DNA from: Camarhynchus parvulus
Lineage: Eukaryota > Chordata > Aves > Passeriformes > Thraupidae
DNA length: 64,000 nucleotides
Direction: 5' to 3'
NCBI RefSeq assembly: GCF_901933205.1
Contig: NC_044577.1
Span: 3,421,321 to 3,485,320 of the forward strand
Numbering within the stretch: position 1 is the stretch's first letter; each line of letters opens with the position of its first letter. This document shows, one piece after another, positions 31,784 to 44,500 of the stretch. A model generated the notes under the pieces. That model was given only the letters and a program-made list of their open reading frames with translations, did not search any database and was not told the origin of the DNA. The translations under genes and the position numbers were made by a program.

Positions 31784-34700
31784 TGTGGCCGTCTCATCTG
31801 TGGCATGTGCTGCGACATATGGGGGGAGGTCAGTCCTAGGGCCAAACCATGCTCCCACCCCCAGTGTGGATGGTGTGAATATCTGTGTGTCTACCAGCTG
31901 GTAGTAAAAAAAAAAAAAGAAGAGTTAAAGTGTATCATTCTCCTACACAGGTAGGAGACCCTCTTCTTAGCAGACTGTGGGTTTTAGACAAGGCATGAGC
32001 CAGGCAGTCTGATTCACTGCAGACCTGTCTGCTCTCCCCACCATGGTTTCATGTTACTTGGAGAAGCTGTACGGACTGGTTTTTTCTAGCCTCTTTTCCT
32101 GCTGTGGTGTTGGTACCTACCTCCTGTGAGGTTGCTCTGGGCACAGGTGTAGTCACTGCAGTAGGGGAGAGAGAAGGGGAAGATCAGTGTGAATATTCAG
32201 GTCCCTGCCCTGTCTGTGGCTTGGAGAACCCTTTGGGGGACTTGGTGCTACTGTCCACCCTGAAACTTCATGAGTGGGGTAGAAGATCCAGCCACACCTT
32301 GGTGCTGCTGTTGTCAGGCCCTTTGTCCTGGCGGTTGGATGTCTCAAATGTTTTTCAAAGGAGGTAGGAAATCCTGAAGATGAACCTTGTTTATCCGTTC
32401 ACCTTGTTGCCTGTCCCACTACCATCTTTTTTTGTTACAAACCTTCTCGTGTGAGGACGTGAGGTGGGCTGGGTTTCCTCTGCAGCAAATGGAAGATCTG
32501 GGCAGGGCTTACGGGAGAGATGCTCCGTTGGCCGTTAAACCGCACTCATGACAAAGCCTTACATTTCCATGGGGGGTTTTCTTGTTTATCCCCTCTGTTC
32601 ATCCACTTGAACAAAACTAAAGGTATCTGTGCTGTGAACTTCAGCACCAGGCTGGAGTTTTCTCAGTTTTCTTCTTTTTAGTGGTGTTTTCCTTGCATTC
32701 CCCCCCAGCCTTTAAAGCCTCCCATCAGAAGAAAGTGAGGCAGTCCTGGTTTTTCTCAAGGGGCATGTGTTCTCTCAGTCCGTGAAAACTGATGCTGGTG
32801 AGTGGCACAAAATGCTGGCTGCAGAGCCCTGTGATATGCTCAAGTCCATGGTAATTTTTCTCATAATTACTCTTTGATTTGGGAATGCCTGTGTGCAATT
32901 CTGTGAGAATTCATACCTAATCTTTTCTAGACATTAACTCAGCTTTTGGACATTTTATTATTCCTTTTGCAAGCAAAGTTGCTTGTTTAGGTAATTGTCT
33001 AGCCATAAAACACAAACTGAGTGACTTTTTGGTAATTCTATCTGTGCATCACTTAAACTTCAGCAACGTGAATTAAAGACCTGCTTTAGTCCAAGGAGCA
33101 GCAAACAGGATGGTGCAAGTTCCCTTCTTTTGAAAATGAAAGAAATTGCTTATTTCTGTATGAGAACAGCAAGTATCTTTACCCAGAAGAGATATGAGGT
33201 TTATTCATTTGAGGAAGAGTAGCTGTTCTCTTAAAGTTGTGGATGGTTTAAAAGCTTCCAGGAAAGAGTGGCAGTAGACTGAAGACCTTGTTCTGGTTAG
33301 CAGCCAGGTCCGTGATAGAGGGAGACAGCTCAGGCAAAAAAATAAAATGGCGTTCGGTTTTTAATCTTATTTCTTGAGAAATTGATATCCTGCAGGGTTT
33401 GCCTTGTCAAGATAACGGCCCCTGAAGGAGAATAAATCTTATTAATTAGCAGTTTTGCATACTGCTTTTAATTGTTCGTTCCTAGGTACAGGCATTGTAT
33501 TGCATGTGCGCTGTCGTGGTGATGGGCTTCTCTCCTGCAGCCCTGGAGAGTCTGCCTGAGTACAGAAATATTTCAGAATACACCATTGGGCCTTAAATTT
33601 ACTCAGTGCCTTAATCCTCATCACCTCTCAGATTTAGGCATGTCCTAAATGCAGTTGTAAGTAATAGTTTTACAGTTTGATCTCCCAAAATTGGGTCAAC
33701 CTTACCAGTTGTTTTGACCTTGTTACCAGCCCAGGTAGTTCCTGGGTGAGTCTAACACGTCTCCGTGCAGCTGTGTGGAACAATCTGGGGTATCAGCTTT
33801 ACTTGAAACCCCCTGTTTGAAAATGTCTCCCTACCTTAAATACACAGGCCTCTCTCTCTATCACTGTAGGGTATTATCCTTTGGATAATCTAAGTAATAT
33901 CACAATATTTCCTTGTTATATCATGCTTTTTCAGTTTTAAGAGCTTTACAAAGGATACCAGTTGAAGAGATACAAATTAGTGGACAAAATTTTAGGCTGA
34001 AGAGGTAGAGAAAAAGTAGGGAAAATAATCTTAGAAGAATTCAGCTCGTAGGTGGGAGGCAGTCAGCTTCATAACTTGTGTATGTGACTGCAAATTGTCA
34101 GAGTATAGGTAGCTCTCAAGAGTTCAGAAGAATGTTGTGCTGGTTGTGTATGTAAGGGTCAAGCAGTACATAATGTTAGCAGACTGAGAGCTCTGTGAGT
34201 TTATTCTTGGCCTTCTTTTAAATTTGTATTCTACGAACTGCACAATTTATTTTTCTAAAATCCCATCTATCTACATGTGAATCCCAGAGTGTTCTCATAG
34301 TCTAAATGCTATGACCCATCAGCTGCCCCCAAATTACCTAAGATCAAGTAGAGAAGGTCGGCAGCCAGAGAAAAATATAGGAAAATGTGTCCAGCCCTGG
34401 TTGCTGACAAGTCTATACATGTGCAGTGCAATAATACAGATGGAAGGCACTTAGAGAGGGTTTCAGCCACATGCAACAGAGAAGTACAGGCTTGAAAAAT
34501 ACTAGGAAAGTGCAATTCTTATGAAATGAGGAAGCCAGGAAGAGGAGAAAGAGGTATGTGAATTGTGCCTTGGCTGAAGGAAAAACTCTTTCACCGCCCT
34601 TTTCAAATGTCAAATGCATGGGAAAAAGTTGTTGGAAGCCAGTCTCTGCTAAGTTTGCTGCTTGAAAAACCTACTTTTTGGTGAGATGTTTGTGCAAAAT

Positions 34701-36816
34701 CACCTCTCTGCTCTGCCTGTGAGACCAGACATGAGTCAGGCTATCAGCATCTAACATGGTTTCAGGTTGCTGTCTTACTGCTCTTGGTCTAAAATGCTGG
34801 AAAGAAGTGTTTGCTTTTTTCTCACTTTTAAAGTGCTCCATTCATTTAATGTCATTAGCGCTATTGTTACTTAAATTTACCTTCTGACTGGTAACCATTA
34901 AATATTTATAGAGAAATCAATAGTAGTGAGATTTTTTGCTCAAGTAAATATATATCACATATGTACTCAAAACCAAAGCAAACTGCAGTGCATTCCAGGA
35001 AATCATCTATAGTGCTGCTCTGTAATGTTCTTCCTCATCTTCATGTCAGGATGTTTTATCTGTGTCCCAGCTCGCCCATTCCTGCCCCAGAACTCTGGCT
35101 GTTCTTTTTAACAGCCTAGAACAATGGAGCCTTAGGAAAAAGAGTAGAAGTGTTTTCAGAGTAGAAATGTGAATGATAATTGCCATCTAATTATCCAAGG
35201 TTCCTTAATGACTGGATGCAGGGAGATCCTTAGGTTTGATGCTATGTCTGGTGGACAGCGCCCCAGCCAGAGACTGCTGTACTGTCTCTGAAGAAGAGAA
35301 TGGAACTGGCTGGAGGCAAACCCAGACCTTCCCAGCATTTGGAAAGGGAAAAGTATTTTTCAGAGAAGGTGGTGATGTGGCAATGGAAGATGATGGCTTA
35401 AAACCATTTAAAACCAAAGCCTAATATAAAAAAAATAAATAGGACTGGGCTAAAAATGGCTGTGGAACCAGGCTTAAGTTCACTGGAGGGGAATAGACAA
35501 AGGTGTGATATAGACAACACAGCCAATGTTCACAGAGCAGCTTATTCTCCATATTGGGTCTCTGCAGCATTTTCTTGTGCAACTATAGATGGAATAAATC
35601 TTTGTAGACCATCCGAGAGATGACCTTAATCAATTGTTCTGGCCAGGTGTTTTGGAAGGGGGAAGCTTCCTTATGAGTCAGTGATGAAATTTCAATTTAT
35701 AATTATGACTGTAGTTTATAATAATAATTCTAATTATATATATAAACAGTTTAACCTACTACAATGTAAAATGGTAACATTTGCTGAGCTTTGGCTGCTT
35801 TCAGATGGTGAAAATGTGCTGGTGGTTGTTGGCTGGAATTCAGAAATATTTGTCAAAATTTTGTGTGCTATGTGAACAACAAAATTTTGTGTGGATTAAG
35901 CAATTATTAATTCTCTCCCATTATCCATCAGATAAAATTACAACTAGCTCATTAACCAAAATTAATTGTAAATAAAGCCGATCTGTTGTTGAGGAAACTA
36001 GTTAGAATGGTAATTGGGTAATGATGATGCATTTAATTTCAAACTGCAGATTTAAAAGCTACTCCTTTTTGGCAGTGATAGAGCAAGGTGTTCTGAAATG
36101 AAGCCCGGTGCTTGTCACTGTCATTGTCCTCTTAATTAATGCCACCAGGACTGCCTGTGTTTTGAATCTAATTAGTGTCCCCTGCAGAGCACTTGGAAAT
36201 GTCCTGATTGTGCTCACACTGATGCCAGTGGTTAAACTATTTAGTGACCTCTGTGGGCAGGAGGTGACACAGGAGGCAGTGGTGGTGTAGGACATTGTGC
36301 ACTGCTGGCTTTGCTCCTGCAGCAGCACATCCTCGTGCCTGAGCTCTGGGAATGCTGGCTGTGCTTTGGGATTTGCTACTCACTTGCCATGGAGATAGAT
36401 CTGGAGTTTCAGGCCAACAAAACTGAATTGTGACTCAACGTTTTAAAAATGATTGAGTGAGTAATTTTCTATGCAGTTTCATTTCAGTATCTTTTGCCCC
36501 AAGGATTATTTACTGTGGAGTAACTTCCAGCATGGTTTTGCTGCTATTTGTAATGTTGAATTTTAATAAGAAAGGACTTGTTTAAATAGGATAATGTTTT
36601 TATCCCAAATTGCCCTGTTCTAATGGTAAAATTGGCTTCACAAATAAAATCAGCAGTCGCACCTTCTAGCCACATGCACAATTTCTTGATTATTTTTTTT
36701 ACCCTGTTTTCAAAATGCATTAAATGCTATTATGAGATGAGCACAGCGTGTTTGATTCTAGCCAACCACCACTTCAATCATTAACAAATGGGCATTGTGT
36801 ACAGAATATATCATTC
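31784..36816 (+). other. IKZF2: IKZF2 intron 3, continued
   Basis: No exon or transposon recognised. A short A run lies at 31905-31918. AT-rich stretches at 34840-34990 and 35690-36060 contain several TAATTA/ATTAAT homeodomain-type cores. 35854-35867 and 35880-35893 are a 14-bp direct repeat (CAAAATTTTGTGTG). Confidence 0.55.
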
Positions 36817-37238
36817 AGGAGGGCCACCAAGTTGATCAGAGAGATGGAACACCTCTTCTGTGAGGCGAGGCTCAGAGAATTGGGATTGTTCAGCCAGGAG
36901 AAGAGAAGGCTTTGGCATGACCTAATTGTGGCAAGAAAAATGGAGAGAGACTATTTACAAGGGTCTGGAGTGACAGGACAAGGGAATGGCTTCCCAGTGC
37001 CAGAGAGCAGGGTTAGATTGAACATCAGGAACAAATTTCTGACTGTGAGGGTGCTGAGGCCCTGGCACAGGGTGCCCAGAGCAGCGGTCACTGACCCTGG
37101 ATCCCTGGCAGTGTCCAAGGCCAGGCTGGAGAGGGCTTGGAGCAACCTGGGAGAGTGCAAGGTGTCTCTGCCCATGGAAGGGGGCAGGATGAGATGGGTT
37201 TTAAGGTCTCTTCCAACGCAAACCTTTCTCTTATTCTC
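36817..37238 (+). mobile_element. CR1 LINE, 5'-truncated, 3' ~420 bp
   Basis: Runs from AGGAGGGCCACCAAGTTGAT (equivalent to the CR1 'AGGGCCACGAAGATGATCAG'), through CAGCCAGGAGAAGAGAAGGC, CCTGGCACAGGGTGCCCAGA and CCAAGGCCAGGCTGGAGAGG, to TTAAGGTCTCTTCCAACGCA and a short TTCTC-type tail. The order matches the end of CR1 ORF2 and the 3' untranslated region. A 169-codon open frame on the plus strand is partly a chance frame through this element. The copy is not functional. Confidence 0.95.
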
Positions 37239-38487
37239 CTTGTCCTATCATTTGTAATCACTCTACTGATTTTTTTTTCCTTCTGACTTAGAGAGAATTA
37301 CAGAACTAAAGCATTGACTTAATCTTTAATATTCCTTCTTAGCAGACTTGAAGAGAATATAGAATAAATACATTTTACCTGTTTTATTTTTAACTATTTC
37401 TCTGGGAGGGTTTTTTTTCTTTTGTGCTTCCTGGTCCATGGGGAGAAAAACCCTTCAAGCATGTTTTAGTTACATCACTAATATTAGAACTGAGTAATCG
37501 GGTGGCTTTGGCAGCAGTCTCGTTTATAAATTGTTGGTGAGCAGATGGCTCACCAAGTTGGCATGCCAGCTCCAAACTTTCACAATCATGAGTCAAGTTT
37601 TAAATCCCAAGATTGCCTTGCATACCATGAGTTATTGGGTTTTTTTTTATTTTTAATGTGTGTTTGTTTAATAATTGTAACTCTCGATGCGTCTTCTCAT
37701 TCCTGAGCTGTGTTTTGCACTGAAGCATGGCTTTTCAGCAGTCTCTGGCTTTGGGAATGCCTTTTTTTCTTAATTTAATGAAAGCAGAGACTTTTTTAGT
37801 CACATATCTGAAAATCTTGCTGCTAAGAAAAACTAATAAATGTCAGTGTAAGGGACATAAACGTGAGACTTGTCAGTTCTGGCTAATGTCAAACACCTCA
37901 AATGATTGATATAATTCACAAATGAACTTATAACAACTTCTGGGTTGTATGCACAAATATTTTTTAGGAATAATTTGCTGGTATTTTTTATCCTGGATAT
38001 ACCGTTCTATGCCAATTTGTTTGTTTTCTGAGTGCAGGCCTTAAGTCATTAGGCAGCATCGAGTACAAATGTTGCATTTTGAAATGCAAGAGTGAATATT
38101 TTCTGTAAGCAAAATGTAGCAACAAGGAAACTGGGCCGAGCAAGACATTCTCCCTGTGAACACAGTGAAGTTCCAAAAGGGTCAGATCTTGATCCACTTG
38201 AGGATTTGGACTAATATTATTGGAAGGATTTCTGCTTTTTTCTTTCACTTTTTCCTTTTCAAGCTATTCCTTTAAGTAAAATTAATATGCTATATATGGG
38301 TTATAATGCATTGTGGGACCTGTTATGGAATGATAATTAGACCTTATTTCTAAATGATTCCACACAAAGTGTGCTGTTGTAAATGCTAAACAACTGTGTT
38401 TCATCCATAATCATGTAATTGGTGTGTGCAGCTAATTAGTGTGTGTTCAGTTTAGGCCCAGATTTTTTGGAAATGTCTCCTGTTCTG
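37239..38487 (+). other. IKZF2: IKZF2 intron 3, continued
   Basis: AT-rich, no exon or repeat family recognised. The 38270-38460 stretch (TTATAATGCATTGTGGGACC, GTGTGCAGCTAATTAG) has the look of conserved noncoding DNA but is unproven. Confidence 0.5.
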
Positions 38488-38569
38488 GTCCTGATTTAGC
38501 AAAGCTCTTAAACAGATGATTAACTTCCATTGGCTTTAATAGGACTTAAGCACATTCTTAATCAGGGCC
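38488..38569. mobile_element. Ancient palindromic amniote repeat (MITE-like) relic
   Basis: GTCCTGATTTAGCAAAGCTC, TTAACTTCCATTGGCTTTAA and ACTTAAGCACATTCTTAATC followed by AGGGCC. This resembles an old palindromic interspersed repeat of reptiles and birds with ends 'GGGCCTGATCCTGCAAA.../...CAGGATCAGGGCC' and a centre 'CCATTGACTTCAATGG'. The residual symmetry (TCCTGATT / AATCAGGG) supports this. The family name is not certain. Confidence 0.5.
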
Positions 38570-41500
38570 ATTGTGTCAAATCATGTCTCTTGGTGACAAT
38601 CAGAACAACCTGCCAGAGCTGTAGTAAAAATATCTGTAGGTCCTTCTTAAATTTAGATTAATCATTCCTTTAATTTGTGAAGCATTTTGTTTCAGAATCT
38701 GAAACTCTGTGTAGGAACCGTTCTCTCTCTCTCTCTTTTTAAGCAAATGGTTATTGTCACAGTGTAATTGTATGTGTAAAGTTTAAAGATTTTAACTAGC
38801 TTGGCAGGCTGTTTACATCAAATCTGTTCAATACACCTTTGAGATGGAGAAGAAGAAAATAGGCATCTGAGAGTGCCTCACTGGAATATAAATGTCAGTG
38901 CTGATAGATATCTATGATAGAAAATTTGTGTGGGAGTAATAATTTAGTAATAAAATAGGTCAAATTAATTTTTATGCTGAAGGGGATACCTTACAATAAC
39001 CATTTTGTAATTTTATGTTTGACAGTTTGCTCTGCATTATGTGGATAGGTGGAGCTGAGATAATGTAATCCATTTCCAGTTGTAAACAAGATTGCTTTAA
39101 GAGCTGCAGTAGTAAGATGCATGTTGGCTGACTTTAAGCTGAAAGGTAATTGCCTCTGAATATTAATGTGCATGTGGGGATTTTGTGTTTAATTCTGGGA
39201 TTTCATATTTGCCCTATAGCAGCTCTGAAGAGGCCCTTGTTTTCCCAAACCCCACTTTGCTGCTAATTGAAGCTGATGGCAAGTGTTGAATTTTGGGTCC
39301 TTTGCTTCAATTTTATGTGGCCTGTGTTCCTTGGAGAATGCTGCTTGCTTTGGCTGTTTTTTTTTTTTTTTTTGCAGCAACCACCTTTTGAGTTGAGGGT
39401 TTTTGCAGATGCTCTTGTTGTCCTACAGCAGCTATGAGTAGTTCCTGGGGTGGAGGAGGAAAGATGGAATTGTAGGTTATGGAAAAGGGGAGAAGTTGCT
39501 GCACTAACTAAATTAGAGCTTCTTAGAGAAATGTGAGTTAAGGTGCTGATCCATGTGCTCTGTAGCTGGCAAGCTTCCTCATGAGTAATTTAAGACCTGT
39601 CCAAAGCCCACTGCACTCTGTGGAAGATTCTCTAATTCCACCCACTTGTGGAGCAGACCCCTATCATGGGGGCAAGCTGCAGGTAGTGACAAGCACTGTC
39701 TGGGGGAGCATCAGCTGGCTGCATTTGTTTTTGAAATCGTTTTAGGCATGGAAGGCTACAGCCAGATTACAAGCAAGCAGTACCTCAGCTTTCCATTTCA
39801 ATTCCAGCCCTTGGCTTGTACAAGCTGTTCCATTACCACTGCTTCCAGCAAGGCCCAGCACTGGGAACGGCAGGATTGGTGTTGAGCAGGGTGTAACTGC
39901 AGCTCTGCTCTGGAGCAATCTGCAGCTCAGCAGTGCTGCAGGAGCTTGGCAATCTGTTGTGCGCAGGGTTTTAACCTGCACACGTTTTAATTGCAGTGGG
40001 TGTGTGGGCTGTCATTAGTTAGGACTGTTTAAAGGTGTTATAACTGGCAGGTGCCCCAGATGCCCTTCTAGCTGAGATGATGTTCCTGAGACAAGTACTC
40101 AAAGCAGAGTCCAGCATTCCTTGTTCTCTGTGGCAGTGCCAGCATTTTCTTCTGAAAAAGAAAAGCCAAATAACAAAAAGGAGTATTTTTAGCTTGGATC
40201 GATTTGCTGATCCAGTTTAGTGCACGGTCTCACACAGTGAGAGGGTGGTGTCTGAGCAGGGATGGGAGCTCCTGGCTCTTTTTCTGCTTCTGCAGAGACA
40301 AAGGCACTCTGAGCTGCACTGATACCTCACACAGGTCATAACTGTGTGCTCAACAAGGCAGGCAGTTGGCTTTTCTGCTGCCTCTGACCCAGTGCAAAGG
40401 GTGGTTGCCTCTTGCAGAGGTGCTGGGTTCACAACCAGCCCTTTCACAGGTTGCCTTTATCTCGCAGCTCACATTTGGACTGTAACCTCATGTAACACCT
40501 TTAGTTAGACAGTGCTGGTGGTATGAGTGGGAGCCACTGAACACAGACAGACTTGAATCTTCGACACTCCTGCACCTTGCACAAACTTTGGGGTACTGGG
40601 CTTTTTGGTTCGGAATGATTTTTAAATTTCCATAGTGCCCCATCTCCAGTGATTTGGTCTGACACTTGCTGAAGTTAAGGGGAGTCTTGGTGGTATTTCA
40701 GTCATTTTTGCAACATGATGCTGCTTGTAGCAAAGCTGTTCTATGGATGCCTTTGCTAAAAAATTACTTAGCTACAGAAACATTTGACTGTAGGCTGATA
40801 AGCAGAAAAAGTGAGGGTGTGTGGGTTTGTGAATGTATGTTGCCCATTAAGGAGTCTCACTCAATGCTGGGTGCTTCATTACAATGAGAAAAATAACATA
40901 AAAGGATTTTAATAGCTAATTAACTTGTTCGCTAATGGATCAGGCACTGTCTTAAGGGCAGTAGTTTAAAAGAGTCCGTTTAATGAAAGTTGACTGGAGG
41001 TATGTCCTGTGGCTATTACAAACTTTGTTTTATAATAGCATGTATTTTTCAGTAGCTCCTTGCCATGCAGTAATGTGGTTGGAGTGGGAGAAATTAGAAA
41101 ACTGACCATTTCCCGGCAGATAGCGATAAGTTTCTACTCAGTCAGAATGCTCTATACACTGTGATAGGTTTATAATTATTATCCTAAGATTGATGTTTTT
41201 GGGGGGGAGTGTAAATTTGTGCAGCAGTAATCCATTAAGAAATCAATAATCATTCCATCCTGAAATGCAGTTTCTCTACAACATTATAAATACACACCAA
41301 AGATTTGAAACTCTGCCGGTTTCCCCTTCTCCACCCCCCTCCTCCTGCTTCCCTGAACTCCAAGTTCAATGCCCTTTGTTGTGTTGGAGAAGCAGTTCCA
41401 TGGTGAGACTCTTCTGTCAGGAAAAACAGGGCTGATGGTATTAGCAGCATCCTGAGAGCCAGTAACACTTTTTAGTGCAAACTTTGCTTTCCCACCAAAA

Positions 41501-44500
41501 GTACCCCTTTTATCTTGGGGAAATTCTCCCTCTCCTCTGCCAGGGTTTCATCCCTGCTAGATGGGGATGATGAAGATTCATGCCTTGTTCCTCTGTAGAG
41601 AATAGTGGAGAAGGAAGTATTATAGAAGTGCAAAGTCGTTGTATGTGTACATTTCCTTTTCCTCGTTCAGACTTGGCTCTTCATGTAACAGTTCAGAGGT
41701 TTGGCTATCAGAGACCAGCACATCCTGCAGGACTTCCCTTTTTGCTCTGAATTCTCCCTAGCTGGGCAAACACATTTTTGAATTGCTGCTGTAAGTTATC
41801 CCCTGATGTAGAGAGCTGGAAACATACTTTATCTAGGAGTGAGGGTGATTATAACTGATAAATAGTAGCTGAGCGAGGAAGAGTGGGAGTATTATTAATG
41901 TTTCTTTGTGGAGGAATAAATTATATGGGGTGAGGTGCTGGGTCAGCCTGGTTTTGATCTTGCAAGGAAAATTGTGGATGGAGCAGGGAGATGCTATTGC
42001 TGTAGCAAGAGCCACAAAACACGGAGTACATCTAATATTACATTTCCGTGTCTTTTACTTTTGTTGAAAAATCATTTCTAATAAAAAAAAATCTCATTTT
42101 TCCATTTCAGTTTAAATTACTATTATTTTTAGCCAGCTCTGCTGTTGGTTGAAAAAAGGGGCATTTGTTCATGACAGAGTTGTTTTTTACACCCATCATA
42201 GTTGTTTAGGTCTAAATTCCCTCTTTTCATCTGCCCCCAAAAAAGCATGGTATGGGTAACTCAGATATGCCTTTTTTTCCTTTGAGAACATCCAATTTTG
42301 GGATGGTCACCAGCCTCTTCAGCTTTGAGAGGGAGAAGAAACAGTCTTAATCACACCTTTGCTTTTGAGATTTGATCATCTCAGGTTACGTCCACAGGTC
42401 TAACAAGTGTAAAGTGTGAGTTTTGTGATTTGGTACGTGTGTGCCTTGGCTTATTTGGGAATACCCACATGGCTAGAATCATACATGTGTTTTAGTGTTT
42501 GCAGACAGGGAGTGTGGGTGAGCTGGTGATGAACAAAACTGGACACTGAGAAGCCAAACACTGATTCTCACCTCTGTAAATTGCTCTAGAATAATCCAAG
42601 GTTATTGTCATGGTAAATTCTCTCACTGTGATCCAGTATGGAAGGAGCTTTCACACATGGCTTGACTGTGGGGACACTTGCCTCTCACTGCAAAGTTGGA
42701 TGCTAATAGGAAAAGACCCAGATGCCAGCAAAAGAAAGATCTTGTCAATTGTGTTCACTAGATTTTCATTCAGCATTGACTTCTTGTCTGGTGAATTTGA
42801 GTTTTTTTTCTGTAAGGCCAGGACCTATACTGGGTACTTTCAATAAAGAATAGTCCTTCATTTACTTAAAACTCTCCCTCTTGCTCAGATGCTGGTAGCA
42901 TATGAGTTTAGCAAGGACTGATACTTAATGGGTTTTGGCTCCTCTTATTTCAATACCTTGTAACTGGCTTCACTTCTTTGGTCTTCATACTGATTAATGC
43001 TTTTGTACGTCGCTAACGCTTAATTTTGAAAATACCTTTTATTTTCCTCTTTTCCATCAAATTGTGATACAGAAGCAGCAGCTGATTGACAGCTGACCTT
43101 TTTCTGCAATGGTTTGCTGAAGAGTTCATGCCTATGACATGTGGCTTTTCAGCGAAATAGGAAGACTTTATCACATCTTTTTGTTTTACCCATTACCTTT
43201 TTTTTTCCAGTGGTTTGCAGAACAGTGAGTGCTAAAAGCCCAGTATCAGCTCACAGGATGCCGAGTTTAACAGATAGGGCTTTATTAGCTCTCGGTTGCA
43301 TTTGTCTTTACTTCACAAGTCCCTATTTAGAATTACCTGTAAGTGGTTATTTTCCAGTGCGGTTTTCAAAGACAAACCACTTTTTTTCTTATTGTTGTTG
43401 CTGTTGGTTTCTTTAACTGCTAAAAGCTCATCACCATGTATATAACTCTTATGTGTCCACTGATAGCTTGAGTGGCAAGTTACAGAAAGTGGTGTAAGTG
43501 GCTTTTTGGAAAGAAAATTCTTCAAAGAGAAATATTTAACAAACCAAACAATTAAGAGATGCCATCTCAATCAATAAGTTAGAGTTAATTGGCTGTGTAC
43601 AAAGCATTTTTAAACAACTTCCCTGAAGAGTCTGTGTATTGAGCTTAGAGTGCCTTTCTAGTGAGGCTATTTTCAAAGGCTGGTTTCTTCTAAAAAGTAC
43701 TCGTTTTCAATTTTTTTTTCTAATTTCCAGACTGAATGCCATCTAGCATATGGGTCTCATTGAGCGAATATAAGAGTATTTAATAACAGCTTTTAATTTC
43801 TTCCTTTGTGTGTGTGTGCCTCCCTAGGAGTATCCCATGTTCTAGTGACTGCAAACTGCTGGTCTAGAAAACAGTCAGCAGCTGCTCTCAGCCTGTGGGC
43901 AATAACAGCACTTGAAATGTGCTGCATTCAGGCATCTATGTTACCTCATTTTTCTATTTCTGTTAACTTTATCAAAGTCTCCCATGTCCAAGACATTGAC
44001 CACAAGCCGTGTGTTGGGACCAACGGTCCTAAACTGATAGTTCAACTTCATGCTTGTAGAGGTGTCCTATTGGAATCAAAAGGAAAAAAAATCCAAACCC
44101 CCTTATTAGTACCCTCAGGTAATGGATACGTTTCCAAAAGGGTATTTTATGCCAAGCTTTCAAAACCCTCTTCAGTGATGGACAGGCATCATTCTCTGAA
44201 CCTTCAGAGACTGGAGGTGGAAGAAGAGCTTCCTCTCTCTTAGCAGGAGCCACCTGTCTCTTTGGAAGGCCTCCCTCAGGATGTTGTAGGCCTGACTTTT
44301 AGAGACGGCAGAGATTGCTAGACCGTGTCTGAGGGGATCAGGAATTCGTGGAGTTGGACATTGGAAGAGTTGGTCCAAGTGGCCCGGTCAATGAGACAGC
44401 AACCAAGCCTCACACGAGTTCATTCCATCAGACCAGTGTTTCTTGCTTTGTGGGTTGTGTAGAGCTGTTAAATGTGTTTAATGAAGCTGCCTCCCTATTT

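Noticed and set aside
36748..37257. 169-codon plus-strand frame
   Set aside because: Chance frame through the 3' part of a CR1 LINE. Not the reverse transcriptase and not a host gene.
43198..43361. T-rich acceptor-like sequence followed by a short segment ending near CCTGTAAGTGG
   Set aside because: Splice-site look-alikes with no Helios coding between them. The peptide does not match the acidic linker or the fingers.
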